Source of the DNA: JAJFIE01 sp964344255
GTDB taxonomy: Bacteria > Pseudomonadota > Alphaproteobacteria > Rhodospirillales > Casp-alpha2
DNA length: 64,000 nucleotides
NCBI GenBank assembly: GCA_964344255.1
Contig: CAYFMQ010000001.1
Coordinates: 62,001-126,000 of the forward strand
Direction of reading: 5' to 3'
Shown here: positions 51,613-59,980 of the stretch, one piece after another
Layout of the letters: each line of letters starts with the position of its first letter
Numbering within the stretch: position 1 is the stretch's first letter
Position numbers and translations under genes: made by a program
Notes under the pieces: model-generated
What the model was told of the DNA's origin: nothing
Databases searched by the model: none
The model's input: only the letters and a program-made list of their open reading frames with translations

Positions 51613-52869
51613 CTAGAGCCCGGCGTACATGCGGCCGGGGTTGAGGATACGGTGCGGATCGAAGCCGTTCTTAACCCGCTCATTCAGTCCCGCCAGGGCT
51701 GCCGGCTGGGGCTGAAACACAGGAACCCGCCCGCGAACGTCGGCGCCGGCCCGCATCAGGGTGGCATGACCGCCGCTCTCGCTTACGGCTGCGCGGACCT
51801 GCTCGTGCGCCGCATCCGATCGCGCGGCCATGGAATACCAGATCAGGCCGCCGCCCCAGTCATAGGCCGCTTCACCGCCTAACTGGTCGGTCAGCTTTTT
51901 CACCACGCCCGCCCCTGCCGACGGCGGCACGGAAATGCGCCAGAGCTGGGAACAGGCATCCAGGTCAGCACCGGCATCCAGCCCGAAAAATTCCGCATCG
52001 CGCATGGTCCGCCAGAAGGCCCGGGAGCGGCTGGAATGCAGTTCTTCCGTCTCGTAGCCACGGCCCAAAAGATCGCGCAGCGCCTGACAGCGCGCGACGA
52101 CGGAGGGCTCCGGCCCCTCGACGCGAATGGCTGTCACGGTTTTTTCCGCGTCCGCCACCAGCGGCACGGCGGAGCGCATGGCGCATTCCAGCGGCAGGTG
52201 CGCGGCGGATGAGACCTCAAAAGGCGAATTGAGCGCATCGGCCATGGCTTGAGTCGCCAGTTCACCGTTGAGGCCGAAGACCAGGACCGTCCGGGTCTTT
52301 TCCGGCGTCGGCATGACCTTGACGGAAACCTCGCTCATCACCGCCAGCGTTCCGAACGAGCCCGCCATCAGCTTGGAGAGGTCAAAGCCGGTGACATTCT
52401 TCATCACCTTGCCGCCCGACTTGAACAGCTCGCCCCGGCCGCTGACGGCGCGAAAACCCAGCACGTGGTCGCGCACGCCGCCCTGCCTGATCCGCCGCGA
52501 GCCGGCGAACCCGGCGGCCACCATGCCGCCGACGGTGCCGACCGGCGTGCCGTCGCCGTTGCCTTCCAGGCCAAGTGCAGGCGCCAGGTCCATGGGCTCG
52601 AAGGCCATGGATTGGTTGTTTTCGGTAAGCACGGCCTCGATATCGGCGACCGGCGTGCCCGCCTTGGCGGTCAGGACCAGTTCGCTCGGCTCGTACTGGG
52701 TGATGCCCCAGAGACCCGACAGATCGAGCACGGTATCCGCCTCGACCGCATGGCCGAGGGCTGATTTCGTCCCCGTGCCGACGACGTTCAGGGCGGTGCG
52801 CTCATTCGCCGCCCATTCCAGGACGTCGAGAAGCTGCTGTTCCGTTTCGGGTTTCAGGGTCTGGGACAC
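51613..52869 (-). CDS. glcE: Glycolate oxidase FAD-binding subunit GlcE
   Basis: 418 residues. A truncated PCMH-type FAD domain: VVGTGTKSALGHAVEADTVL, GGMVAAGFAGSRRIRQGGVRD, and SGGKVMKNVTGFDLSKLMAG, all GlcE signatures, with a C-terminal NGFDPHRILNPGRMY. GlcE works with GlcD and GlcF as glycolate oxidase. I take GTG 52869 as start (V-S-Q-T-L-K-P), 13 bases after the stop of the glcD C-terminal frame; a longer frame to 52950 overlaps that gene and is not family-like. The ribosome site before GTG is weak (AGG 12 bases away), so coupling to glcD is likely. Confidence 0.9.
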   Translation of the reverse strand: MSQTLKPETEQQLLDVLEWAANERTALNVVGTGTKSALGHAVEADTVLDLSGLWGITQYEPSELVLTAKAGTPVADIEAVLTENNQSMAFEPMDLAPALGLEGNGDGTPVGTVGGMVAAGFAGSRRIRQGGVRDHVLGFRAVSGRGELFKSGGKVMKNVTGFDLSKLMAGSFGTLAVMSEVSVKVMPTPEKTRTVLVFGLNGELATQAMADALNSPFEVSSAAHLPLECAMRSAVPLVADAEKTVTAIRVEGPEPSVVARCQALRDLLGRGYETEELHSSRSRAFWRTMRDAEFFGLDAGADLDACSQLWRISVPPSAGAGVVKKLTDQLGGEAAYDWGGGLIWYSMAARSDAAHEQVRAAVSESGGHATLMRAGADVRGRVPVFQPQPAALAGLNERVKNGFDPHRILNPGRMYAGL

Positions 52870-52882
52870 GGGAGCATTTAAC

Positions 52883-53587
52883 CTAGAATCTTGGAATGTC
52901 GGGGAACGGCAGTTCGCCGTTATGGACGTGCATCTTGCCCAGTTCGGCACAGCGGTGCAGGGTCGGGTAGACCTTGCCCGGATTGAGCAACTGGTCCGGA
53001 TCGAAGGCGCATTTCAGGCGCTGTTGCTGCTTCATGTCGTCTTCGGTGAACATTTCGCCCATGAGGTCGCGTTTCTCGATGCCGACGCCGTGCTCGCCGG
53101 TCAGCACGCCGCCCACCTCGACGCAGAGTTTCAGGATATCCGCGCCGAAGGCCTCAGCGTTTTCCAGTTCGCCCGGTTGATTGGCGTCAAACAGGATCAG
53201 GGGGTGCAGGTTGCCGTCACCGGCGTGGAACACGTTGGCGCAGCGCAGGCCGTAATGGGCCGACAGCTCACTGATGCGCTTCAGGACCAGCGGCAATTGC
53301 GAGCGGGGAATTGTGCCGTCCATACAGATGTAATCGGGGGAAATCCGGCCCACGGCGGGAAAGGCGTTCTTGCGTCCGGCCCAGAAGACGAGGCGCTCCT
53401 CTTCCGTTTCCGAGGTGCGGCTGTAAGTGGCGCCGCAATCGGTTGCGATCTCGCTCACCCGCTCCATCAGGTAGTCCACTTCTTCCCTGGGTCCGTCCAA
53501 CTCGACGATCAGCAGGGCCTCCACGTCCAAGGGATAGCCGGCGTGGACGAAATCCTCGGTGGCGTGAATGGCGGGCTTGTCCATCAT
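52883..53587 (-). pseudogene. glcD: GlcD C-terminal fragment (broken glycolate oxidase subunit)
   Basis: 234 codons encoding the FAD-oxidase C-terminal domain of GlcD: AIHATEDFVHAGYPLDVEAL, FHAGDGNLHPLILFDA, VLTGEHGVGIEKRDL and the NPGKVYP end. It starts at MMDKP, which in intact GlcD lies inside the protein, not at an N-terminus. Its frame is shifted relative to the upstream glcD frame (53584-54285), with an ATGA overlap of stop and start. Compared with intact GlcD, about 27-32 residues between the KP-A region and GGLEMMD are missing. It is therefore most likely one half of a deleted, frameshifted gene; expression as a separate subunit through the ATGA overlap cannot be excluded. Confidence 0.85.
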
Positions 53588-54285
53588 TTCCAGGCCGCCG
53601 TGGCGGGTTTTTGCAGCAGGCGCACGGTCACCTCGGTAATGACGCCAAGCAGGCCCTCCGATCCGGTAACGACGCCCAACAGGTCATAACCGCCCGCGTC
53701 AATGTGCTTGCCGCCCAGGCGCACGATCTCGCCGTCCATCAGCACCATTTCCACGCCGAGCACGTTGTTGGTGGTAAGGCCGTATTTCAGGCAGTGCACG
53801 CCGCCCGAGTTTTCCGCCACGTTGCCGCCGATGGAACACGCAATCTGCGACGACGGATCGGGCGCGTAATAGAAGCCGTCGTGCTCGACGGCGGTGGTGA
53901 TGCCCAAATTCGTCACCCCCGGCTGCACCACGGCGCAGCGGTTGGCGTAGTCCACGTCCAGGATGTTGTTGAACTTGCCGAGGCCCAGTGTCACCCCGTC
54001 GGCCAGCGGTAGCGCGCCGCCGGAAAGCCCCGTGCCGGCGCCGCGCGGCACGACCTTGATTTCGTTCTCATGACAGTATTTGAGGATACGGGAGACTTCC
54101 TGCGTCGTTTCCGGCAATACCACTACCATGGGAATTTGCCGGTACGCGCTCAAGCCGTCACATTCATAGGCCTGAAGCTCGTCCTCTTCCGAAATGACGT
54201 TGCCGTCCGCCACCATGCCGGACAGCGCTGCAATGATGGAATCGCGCCTGGCGATAACGTCCTTGTCCGGTTCCGGCATCTTCAT
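53584..54285 (-). pseudogene. glcD: GlcD N-terminal fragment (broken glycolate oxidase subunit)
   Basis: 233 codons. It holds the PCMH FAD-binding half of GlcD: VVPRGAGTGLSGGALPLADGV, DPSSQIACSIGGNVAENSGG and TGSEGLLGVITEVTVRL, all intact. After LLQKPATA the frame runs only A-W-K and stops, where intact GlcD goes on for about 260 residues. In the shifted frame the same bases read H-G-G-L-E-M-M-D, which matches the normal continuation. The junction therefore looks like a deletion of about 80-95 bases, not a multiple of three. ATG 54285 is the normal GlcD start region. Together with 52883-53587 it is one gene. Confidence 0.85.
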
Positions 54286-54335
54286 CGGTTTGAGACCTCA
54301 CTACTATATAAGACAAGGGTAGCAGATTTTCGGCA

Positions 54336-54361
54336 TAACAAAACCGCGCTAATCAGCGCGG
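54336..54361 (-). terminator. Intrinsic terminator of rpmJ
   Basis: On the minus strand CCGCGCT (54361-54355), loop GATT, AGCGCGG (54350-54344) forms a seven-pair GC-rich hairpin followed directly by TTTTGTTATG. It lies 73 bases after the rpmJ stop and 51 bases before glcD, so it separates the ribosomal protein transcript from the glc operon. Confidence 0.65.
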
Positions 54362-54433
54362 TCCTGAAATTCTTCGGTATTTCTCCGGCTCAGACCGGAC
54401 GGGCGCAACAGCCCGGCAGCGCGAACGCGAAGA

Positions 54434-54559
54434 TTAACCCTGACGCACCTTGAAGCGCGGGTTCTTCTTGTTGATCACGTAAACGCGGCCCTTGCGGCGC
54501 ACGACACGGCAGTTGCGGTCACGCGTTTTGGCCGACTTGAGAGAATTCCTGACTTTCAT
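54434..54559 (-). CDS. rpmJ: 50S ribosomal protein L36
   Basis: 41 residues: MKVRNSLKSAKTRDRNC followed by RVVRRKGRVYVINKKNPRF. It has one Cys (NC), not the CxxC...CH zinc ribbon, so it is the zinc-free form usual in alphaproteobacteria. ATG 54559 is preceded by AAGGACAA. A longer in-frame reading to 54682 has no L36 similarity and is not used. It stands alone, as this form usually does. A good terminator follows. Confidence 0.95.
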   Translation of the reverse strand: MKVRNSLKSAKTRDRNCRVVRRKGRVYVINKKNPRFKVRQG

Positions 54560-54745
54560 CGTACTTGTCCTTAAGGCTTTGCCTTGGATCGGATCGTATA
54601 TGACCGCCAGGCCATTTACGTAAATCCGAGCGAAATCTGTGTTCGAGGCGCGGAACATAAGGGGTGAAACCCGGTCTGTCAACGGCGCTTTGAGGTTAAA
54701 AAGCAGACATTTTCAAGGGACGTACGCAAGGCCTGCAACGCGCCA

Positions 54746-55327
54746 TTAATCGTCGTCGTCCTCAAAATCTTCGGGTTTTTTGTGGGCGACGAACTTGTGG
54801 CAGTCAATGCAGGTTTCTCCCTTTTCCAAGCCCTCGCGCATTTTTTCCGCGGCGCGACGGGATTGTTTTTCAAAGTGCATGGCGTCGTAACTGTGGCAGT
54901 TCCGGCATTCCCGCGAGTTATTCCCTTTCATTTCGGCCCAGACGTGTTCCGCCAGTTCGAGCCGCTTGGCCTCGAATTTTTCCGGCGTATCAATCGTGCC
55001 AACTACTTTGTGATACAGCTCGTTAGTCGCTCTGATCTTGCGGAACAGTTTCGCCGTCCACTCCTTCGGAACGTGGCAATCGGAGCAGATGGCGCGAACC
55101 CCCGACGGATTCTTGTAATGGACGGTCGTTTTGTATTCCTCGTACACCGTTGTCCGCATTTCATGACAGGAAATACAGAAACCCATCGTGTTCGTGTATT
55201 CCATGTAGGTATTGAACCCACCCCAGAACACGACCCCCAGAACGGCGCCCACGATGATAAGCGCGCCACGTCCGATTCTACGGCTGGGTTCCATGAACCA
55301 GCGCCAGAACTTCGACAAAAAATGCAT
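54746..55327 (-). CDS. NapC/NirT-family tetraheme cytochrome c (quinol dehydrogenase)
   Basis: 193 residues. One N-terminal transmembrane helix (about 20-38) anchors a periplasmic domain with four CxxCH sites: CISCH (51-55), CSDCH (81-85), CRNCH (141-145) and CIDCH (173-177). This is the NapC/NirT/NrfH architecture, which passes electrons from quinol to periplasmic reductases such as nitrate, nitrite or TMAO reductase. ATG 55327 follows CGGAGG; six extra codons upstream are unlikely. The C-terminus is acidic (EDFEDDDD). The diheme cytochrome gene is 71 bases upstream, so the pair is cotranscribed. Which terminal reductase it serves is not shown here. Confidence 0.9.
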   Translation of the reverse strand: MHFLSKFWRWFMEPSRRIGRGALIIVGAVLGVVFWGGFNTYMEYTNTMGFCISCHEMRTTVYEEYKTTVHYKNPSGVRAICSDCHVPKEWTAKLFRKIRATNELYHKVVGTIDTPEKFEAKRLELAEHVWAEMKGNNSRECRNCHSYDAMHFEKQSRRAAEKMREGLEKGETCIDCHKFVAHKKPEDFEDDDD

Positions 55328-55398
55328 CCACTGACCTCCGCGCACGGATGGGGGCCTTCAGCAACACTGTGCGAAAGGCCCCCGTGCCGTGATCGGTC

Positions 55399-56115
55399 TT
55401 ACTCTTTAGGCAAGGTTTGCGTGTAGGCGATTACATCCGCCGTTACGTCTATCGGCAAGGAACGCAGCGCAGGCATTCCTTCCCCCGGCTGGCCGTTCAA
55501 CACCTTGTGTACGGTCTCCCAGGGATTCTTGTTGGAAAGTTTGCCGAGAGGAGGCATATCTTTCGGCAGCATTCCGTCCGCGCCGTGGCAATTCACGCAG
55601 AGGGTTCCGTAGTAATTTTTGCCTTTTTCCGCATTACCGGAGATTTTCTTTGTCGAACGGTCGATTAAGGCGTCCATGTCCACCTGACCATCCGTCACGA
55701 ATGTAGCCAGGGCCATCATGTCGGCATCGCCCATTTTGCCGCTAAATCCATGCGTGTCGTCTTTCATGATGGCGACGATGTCGGAAGGATTGCCGCCAGC
55801 ATATTTGCGAACGCCGGGTATGCCGGTCTGGTAGGAGCCGGAGGCATAAGCACCGTCCTTACCCATGTAATCCCAGCCATGACAGGACTTGCACCGATGG
55901 GTTGCATTGCCCTTCTTCTTGGTGTTCGAAGCGGGCCACGCAGGATGGGTGTCCTCAGGTTTCGGATAGTTTACGACCTTGAACCATTTATCGTACAGCT
56001 TGCCGCCGTAAGCGATTGCTCCGTCGTCTGCTTGTACGGATTGACCGAGAAAAACCAACGATACCAAGAACGCCGCGCTTACGGTGACGGCACACCGGGA
56101 GATGTATTTTATCAT
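55399..56115 (-). CDS. Diheme cytochrome c, periplasmic
   Basis: 238 residues with a signal peptide (1-29, cut after SVQA). It has two heme sites, CKSCH (75-79) and CVNCH (173-177), each in a class I cytochrome-like domain; TYGGKLYDKWF-type sequence precedes the first. GAYASGSYQTGIPGV and WETVHKVLNGQPGEGMPALR are conserved-looking, and MPALR probably supplies the axial Met of the second heme. It probably shuttles electrons from the tetraheme protein encoded 71 bases downstream to a reductase. ATG 56115 follows GAGGGGTATGGGATA. It is not TsdA- or SoxX-like by its motifs; the exact family is unknown. Confidence 0.85.
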   Translation of the reverse strand: MIKYISRCAVTVSAAFLVSLVFLGQSVQADDGAIAYGGKLYDKWFKVVNYPKPEDTHPAWPASNTKKKGNATHRCKSCHGWDYMGKDGAYASGSYQTGIPGVRKYAGGNPSDIVAIMKDDTHGFSGKMGDADMMALATFVTDGQVDMDALIDRSTKKISGNAEKGKNYYGTLCVNCHGADGMLPKDMPPLGKLSNKNPWETVHKVLNGQPGEGMPALRSLPIDVTADVIAYTQTLPKE

Positions 56116-56598
56116 TATCCCATACCCCTCATTCGTTGTCCCTTGGCCCAACAACGAACTATAACAATTACAAACTACAGTATTTAGGAAAAATCGCAAA
56201 TTAAAGTTCTGTCACGGGTTCAGACATGATCAAAAACAGAAGCTTTTAGAGACGATTCATTCTGTCCGAGTTGCCCCGCAATTTCGCTTCAGACATCACC
56301 AAAGCAATAACAACAGATTTTGTAAGGTTTATGTCATGTAGGAATGCTTAGTTGCGAATTGTCTAATATTGCGATAATTGAACTTGTCAGTGGGGATGGG
56401 AAAATGGCTGCTTTGTCACGAATTGTTTGCAAGTCCTACAAATCGATATGCCTGAAATAGCTGCCAGAAAACCCCAGCTCACGAACGTATAAACCGAACG
56501 AATCATTTGGGGGAGGTCAAACGGTTATGTTTCACTAGTCTGGCATAGTGACTGCTTGATTAGGGCATTCCGTTTCATAAGACTTTTACGAACACAAA
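56116..56598. other. AT-rich divergent intergenic region between cytochrome and kinase genes
   Basis: This is the only stretch longer than 300 bases without a gene. It must hold the start signals of both the cytochrome pair (minus) and the hybrid kinase (plus). CGAATTGT occurs twice in direct orientation (56356-56363 and 56419-56426), 63 bases apart, about six helical turns. I found no clear FNR/NnrR palindrome (TTGAT-N4-ATCAA type), no RNA gene and no small frame with a credible ribosome site. It is AT-richer than the window average. Confidence 0.5.
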
Positions 56599-58923
56599 AT
56601 GGGCGTTTTTTCAAGAACACCCCTGGCCGTTATGCTTGGGTTCTCATTTCTATTATTGAGTTCGGTGATGGGATACGTCCTTATCGATCACTACTCACAT
56701 ATGCGTCACTTGCAGGGTGTCATGGAACGCAGTCAAACTGCCCTATTAAAGGTTCGTTACTATAGTGAATTGATGGAATACGCACGTACACGCACCCGTT
56801 TGACCAGCAAAATACTCGATACCGAAGATCTTTTTGACAAAGATGAGCTTAACCAAGAACTGGAAATTTTCGCCAATCGCTTCGCACGTACATTTTCGGA
56901 CCTTAGAGAATTACCTTTGAATGAATTCGAGAATGCCGAGCTTGAACGGCAGGGAGGCATTGTACAGGTAATCTTGCCAACTCAAAGGCAGGTAGTGTCA
57001 TTGTCGATGTTTGGTGACGAAAGAGATAGAAAGGAAGCAGAAAGGCTTTTGTATGAGGTTGTTTTCCCTGGGCAGAATGAACTTATCGAACTTCTTCAAG
57101 GATTAGTCACTTATCATCAGGAAGGAACCGCGAAGCTCACTTCAAAAACGGATCTATTGCTTCAAGAAGATTTGCAAAGACAAGTTATCCTAGCCGCAAT
57201 CATAATTCCTTCGACACTGGTCATTGCGGTTTTCGTTACCTTTCGCACACGCTTGGTTCAAAGACAGCTTGAGCAAAAACAATTTTCACTGGAAGAGACC
57301 ATCGAAACGCGCACCTCCGAATTGCGGGTAGAGCGCGATCGTGCGGAACACGCCAATCTGGCCAAGTCGCAGTTTCTTTCCTCCATGAGTCATGAACTTC
57401 GCACACCGCTTAACGCCATCATGGGATTCGGCCAGTTACTGGAAATGGACACCAGCAATCCTCTGACGAAAAGCCAGAAAGATTCGGTCCAATACATCCT
57501 TCGTGGTGGCAAGCATTTGCTCGAATTAATCAACGAGGTTCTTGATCTTGCGAAGATTGAAAGCGGCAAGCTTATATTATCTGTCGAAACCGTTGATGCC
57601 GGTGCGGTTATCAAGGACTGTTTCAGCATCGTTTCGCCTCTTGCGGAAAAGAAAGATATAACCATCAACAATGACCTGGACGGCGATCAGGCGTTCCCCT
57701 TCATGAGAGCCGACCAGTCACGATTGCGCCAGATTCTGCTCAATCTTCTCTCCAATGCCATCAAGTATAACAACCAAGGTGGCTCGGTTACGTTGAGAGG
57801 GGACTACGATGCCGCCGGTCTGTATCGCTTCTCCATAACGGATACTGGTTACGGCATTCCGGAAGAATTCCATGACAAGGTCTTTGTTCCTTTCAACAGG
57901 CTGTCTGCTGAAAAAACCGAAACAGAGGGGACCGGTATCGGTTTGAGCATCACGAAGCAGCTTGTCGAATTGATGGATGGAGAAATTGGATTCGTCTCCA
58001 CAAAGGGAGAGGGGTCTACCTTCTGGTTTTCACTACCTGTGGCAACGGAAGCAGATATTGCCAGTCTTATCGATAAGAGAAAGGAAATCAGTGAGAGTCC
58101 TTCCGTCGAAAGTTTTGAACTCACAAATTGTAATATTCTGTATGTCGAAGACAATCCAGCCAATCTGGAACTGATGGAAATGATCCTTGCTCGTGCTGGC
58201 GAGATAAACCTCAGTTCGGCGCACACGGCAGAAATCGGCATTGAGATGGCAAAATCCTCTCATCCGGATCTCATTTTGATGGATATCAATCTGCCGGGTA
58301 TGGATGGCATCCAGGCGCTTAAACACCTCCGTAACGATCCCGAAGCCAGGGATATTCCTGTCATCGCGATTAGCGCCAATGCCATGCCTCATGATATCAA
58401 CATGGCGATGAGGGCCGGTTTTGACGAATATATAACCAAACCGTTTGATGTTCCTGCGGTTATTTCAACGATCTCCCGTGAATTGGGTAGAAAGTTCAGC
58501 ATGGCGGAAGCCGGTGAGTCTGATCAAATCGGTGCTGGACGCGAGATCACGGCAGAGAGCTATTCACCGCTTGAACAAGAGGATGTCAGAAAGATTATCA
58601 ATTCAGCAAAGGTGTTACCTGGTCAATATCTGAGTGTCCTGGAAAATCAAGCCAGTGCCATCCCGGACTTATTGATAAGGATTACCGAGGCCGTTGAAGG
58701 AGCAAACGCCAAAGAAGCCGAGCAGGCGGCACACACACTGAAAACAAACAGTGGAACATTCGGGGCGAGGGTTCTGTGGATGCAGTCCCAGGATACGGAA
58801 AACCTGGCAAAAGAAGGTAAGTTTGACGATATTGCCCGTTCTCTTTCAATGATGGATGCGGAACTTAAATCCGTTCAGCCGACCATCAAGAAACTTCTCG
58901 ATGACCTAAAGTCGGCAACCTAG
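56599..58923 (+). CDS. Membrane-bound hybrid histidine kinase with receiver and HPt domains
   Basis: 774 residues. Transmembrane helices at about 9-30 and 198-216 enclose a 165-residue helical periplasmic sensor (no known family recognised). Next come a coiled linker, HisKA with His265 (SSMSHELRTPLNAIMGF), HATPase_c (NAIKYN, DTGYGIPEE, GTGIGLSI), a receiver (Asp562 in LILMDINLPG) and a C-terminal HPt domain with His712 (AHTLKTNSG). This is an ArcB/BarA-like phosphorelay. Its kinase core is close to that of the 28217-32185 kinase (EDNPANLxLME, TEGTGIGL). No response regulator is adjacent. It sits between the cytochrome pair and the nos genes, possibly sensing redox state. Confidence 0.92.
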   Translation: MGVFSRTPLAVMLGFSFLLLSSVMGYVLIDHYSHMRHLQGVMERSQTALLKVRYYSELMEYARTRTRLTSKILDTEDLFDKDELNQELEIFANRFARTFSDLRELPLNEFENAELERQGGIVQVILPTQRQVVSLSMFGDERDRKEAERLLYEVVFPGQNELIELLQGLVTYHQEGTAKLTSKTDLLLQEDLQRQVILAAIIIPSTLVIAVFVTFRTRLVQRQLEQKQFSLEETIETRTSELRVERDRAEHANLAKSQFLSSMSHELRTPLNAIMGFGQLLEMDTSNPLTKSQKDSVQYILRGGKHLLELINEVLDLAKIESGKLILSVETVDAGAVIKDCFSIVSPLAEKKDITINNDLDGDQAFPFMRADQSRLRQILLNLLSNAIKYNNQGGSVTLRGDYDAAGLYRFSITDTGYGIPEEFHDKVFVPFNRLSAEKTETEGTGIGLSITKQLVELMDGEIGFVSTKGEGSTFWFSLPVATEADIASLIDKRKEISESPSVESFELTNCNILYVEDNPANLELMEMILARAGEINLSSAHTAEIGIEMAKSSHPDLILMDINLPGMDGIQALKHLRNDPEARDIPVIAISANAMPHDINMAMRAGFDEYITKPFDVPAVISTISRELGRKFSMAEAGESDQIGAGREITAESYSPLEQEDVRKIINSAKVLPGQYLSVLENQASAIPDLLIRITEAVEGANAKEAEQAAHTLKTNSGTFGARVLWMQSQDTENLAKEGKFDDIARSLSMMDAELKSVQPTIKKLLDDLKSAT

Positions 58924-58996
58924 GTTGCTGCACGGTTAGGCACTGCGACACAAAACTTCCGCCTTGGACCAAGAACTGTGCGCCTATCGGTAACGT

Positions 58997-59980
58997 CTAG
59001 AACTGTTGAACCGTCCCGCCGCCGGAAAGCGCTATGATCCTCACGCTGAATCTCTCCGCCATGCCCTGCAGCTCCGCCTCTGACATCATCATGGCGGCAG
59101 TGGACAGCGCGTCGGCCGTTGCGGCGTCTTCGGCGACGACCGAGACCTGACGCCAAATCCCGGGACTCGACCCTGTCCGCGGGTCCAGAATGTGGTGGTG
59201 GACGCCGTCGGGGGTGAATTGAAACCCGTAACCGCCCGACGTCGCAACAGCGGCATCCTTAAGCTCATAGTCCATAAGGAACGGCAACCGCCCCGCCGGG
59301 TCCTTCAGACCGATACGCCACGGCGATCCGTCCGGGTGAGCGCCCAGGGCGCGCGTTTCGCCCATATGAACCAGAACATGCCGCATGCCCGCCCGGTGCA
59401 GCAAATCGGCTATCCGGTCGGTTATGTAGCCTTGCGCGATGCCGTTCAGGCTGACCGCCATGTGCGGAGCGGCGAATTCGATGCGCCCCGTGTCGACATG
59501 GAGCCGTTGGTATCCGACCCTCTCCAGGGCATTGGACACCGAGGAGGCCGTCGGTCCCGCGGGATCGGCGTCCGGCGCCGAAAAGTGATCCGCGTAGAGG
59601 CGCCATAAAGGCTGCATGGTCACATCGAACGCACCGTCCGTCGCCCGCGAAACCGACGCCGCCCGGGAAAGAAGCTCGACGAACTCCAGAGGCGGATCGG
59701 CCAGTTCGCCCGCGCCGTTCAACCGTGAAACGGCGGAGTCGGCCCGGTAGAGGCTGAAAATCTTCTCCAGGCGGCTGACCTCGCGCCGGCAGTCTTCCAT
59801 CAGGGCGGCAGTATCGGCGGGATGTTCGTGATAGAGCCTGATTTCCGCTTCCGCGCCAAGCGCCAACCCCCGCCAGTGGTGAACCGGCAAGGACGCGCGG
59901 GCGTTTGCAGCGGACAAGGCGAACGCACCCGCCGATGCGGAAATGGTTATGAAACGGCGGCGCGTGATGGTCGTGCTCAT
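58997..59980 (-). CDS. nosX: NosX, ApbE-family FAD:protein FMN transferase
   Basis: 327 residues. A twin-arginine signal (TRRRFITISASAG) directs export. ApbE motifs are present: SLNGIAQGYITDRIADLL, ATSGGYGFQF, HHHILDPRTG, and DALSTAAMMM supplying metal ligands near the C-terminus. NosX attaches FMN by a threonine link to NosR, whose gene should lie outside this window, and is needed for N2O reduction. It is the last gene of the nos operon here; its start overlaps the end of nosL (ATGA). Confidence 0.92.
   Translation of the reverse strand: MSTTITRRRFITISASAGAFALSAANARASLPVHHWRGLALGAEAEIRLYHEHPADTAALMEDCRREVSRLEKIFSLYRADSAVSRLNGAGELADPPLEFVELLSRAASVSRATDGAFDVTMQPLWRLYADHFSAPDADPAGPTASSVSNALERVGYQRLHVDTGRIEFAAPHMAVSLNGIAQGYITDRIADLLHRAGMRHVLVHMGETRALGAHPDGSPWRIGLKDPAGRLPFLMDYELKDAAVATSGGYGFQFTPDGVHHHILDPRTGSSPGIWRQVSVVAEDAATADALSTAAMMMSEAELQGMAERFSVRIIALSGGGTVQQF

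Noticed and set aside
52268..53689. 473-codon plus-strand frame crossing glcE and glcD
   Set aside because: It spans two real minus-strand genes and their gap, a codon-bias artefact; no domain seen.
54560..54682. N-terminal extension of L36
   Set aside because: L36 starts at MKVRN with its own ribosome site; the extra 41 codons have no similarity.
58915..58928. Perfect 14-base palindrome GCAACCTAGGTTGC at the end of the kinase gene
   Set aside because: It has no loop and no T-run, so it is not a terminator; a single palindrome of this size is expected by chance.
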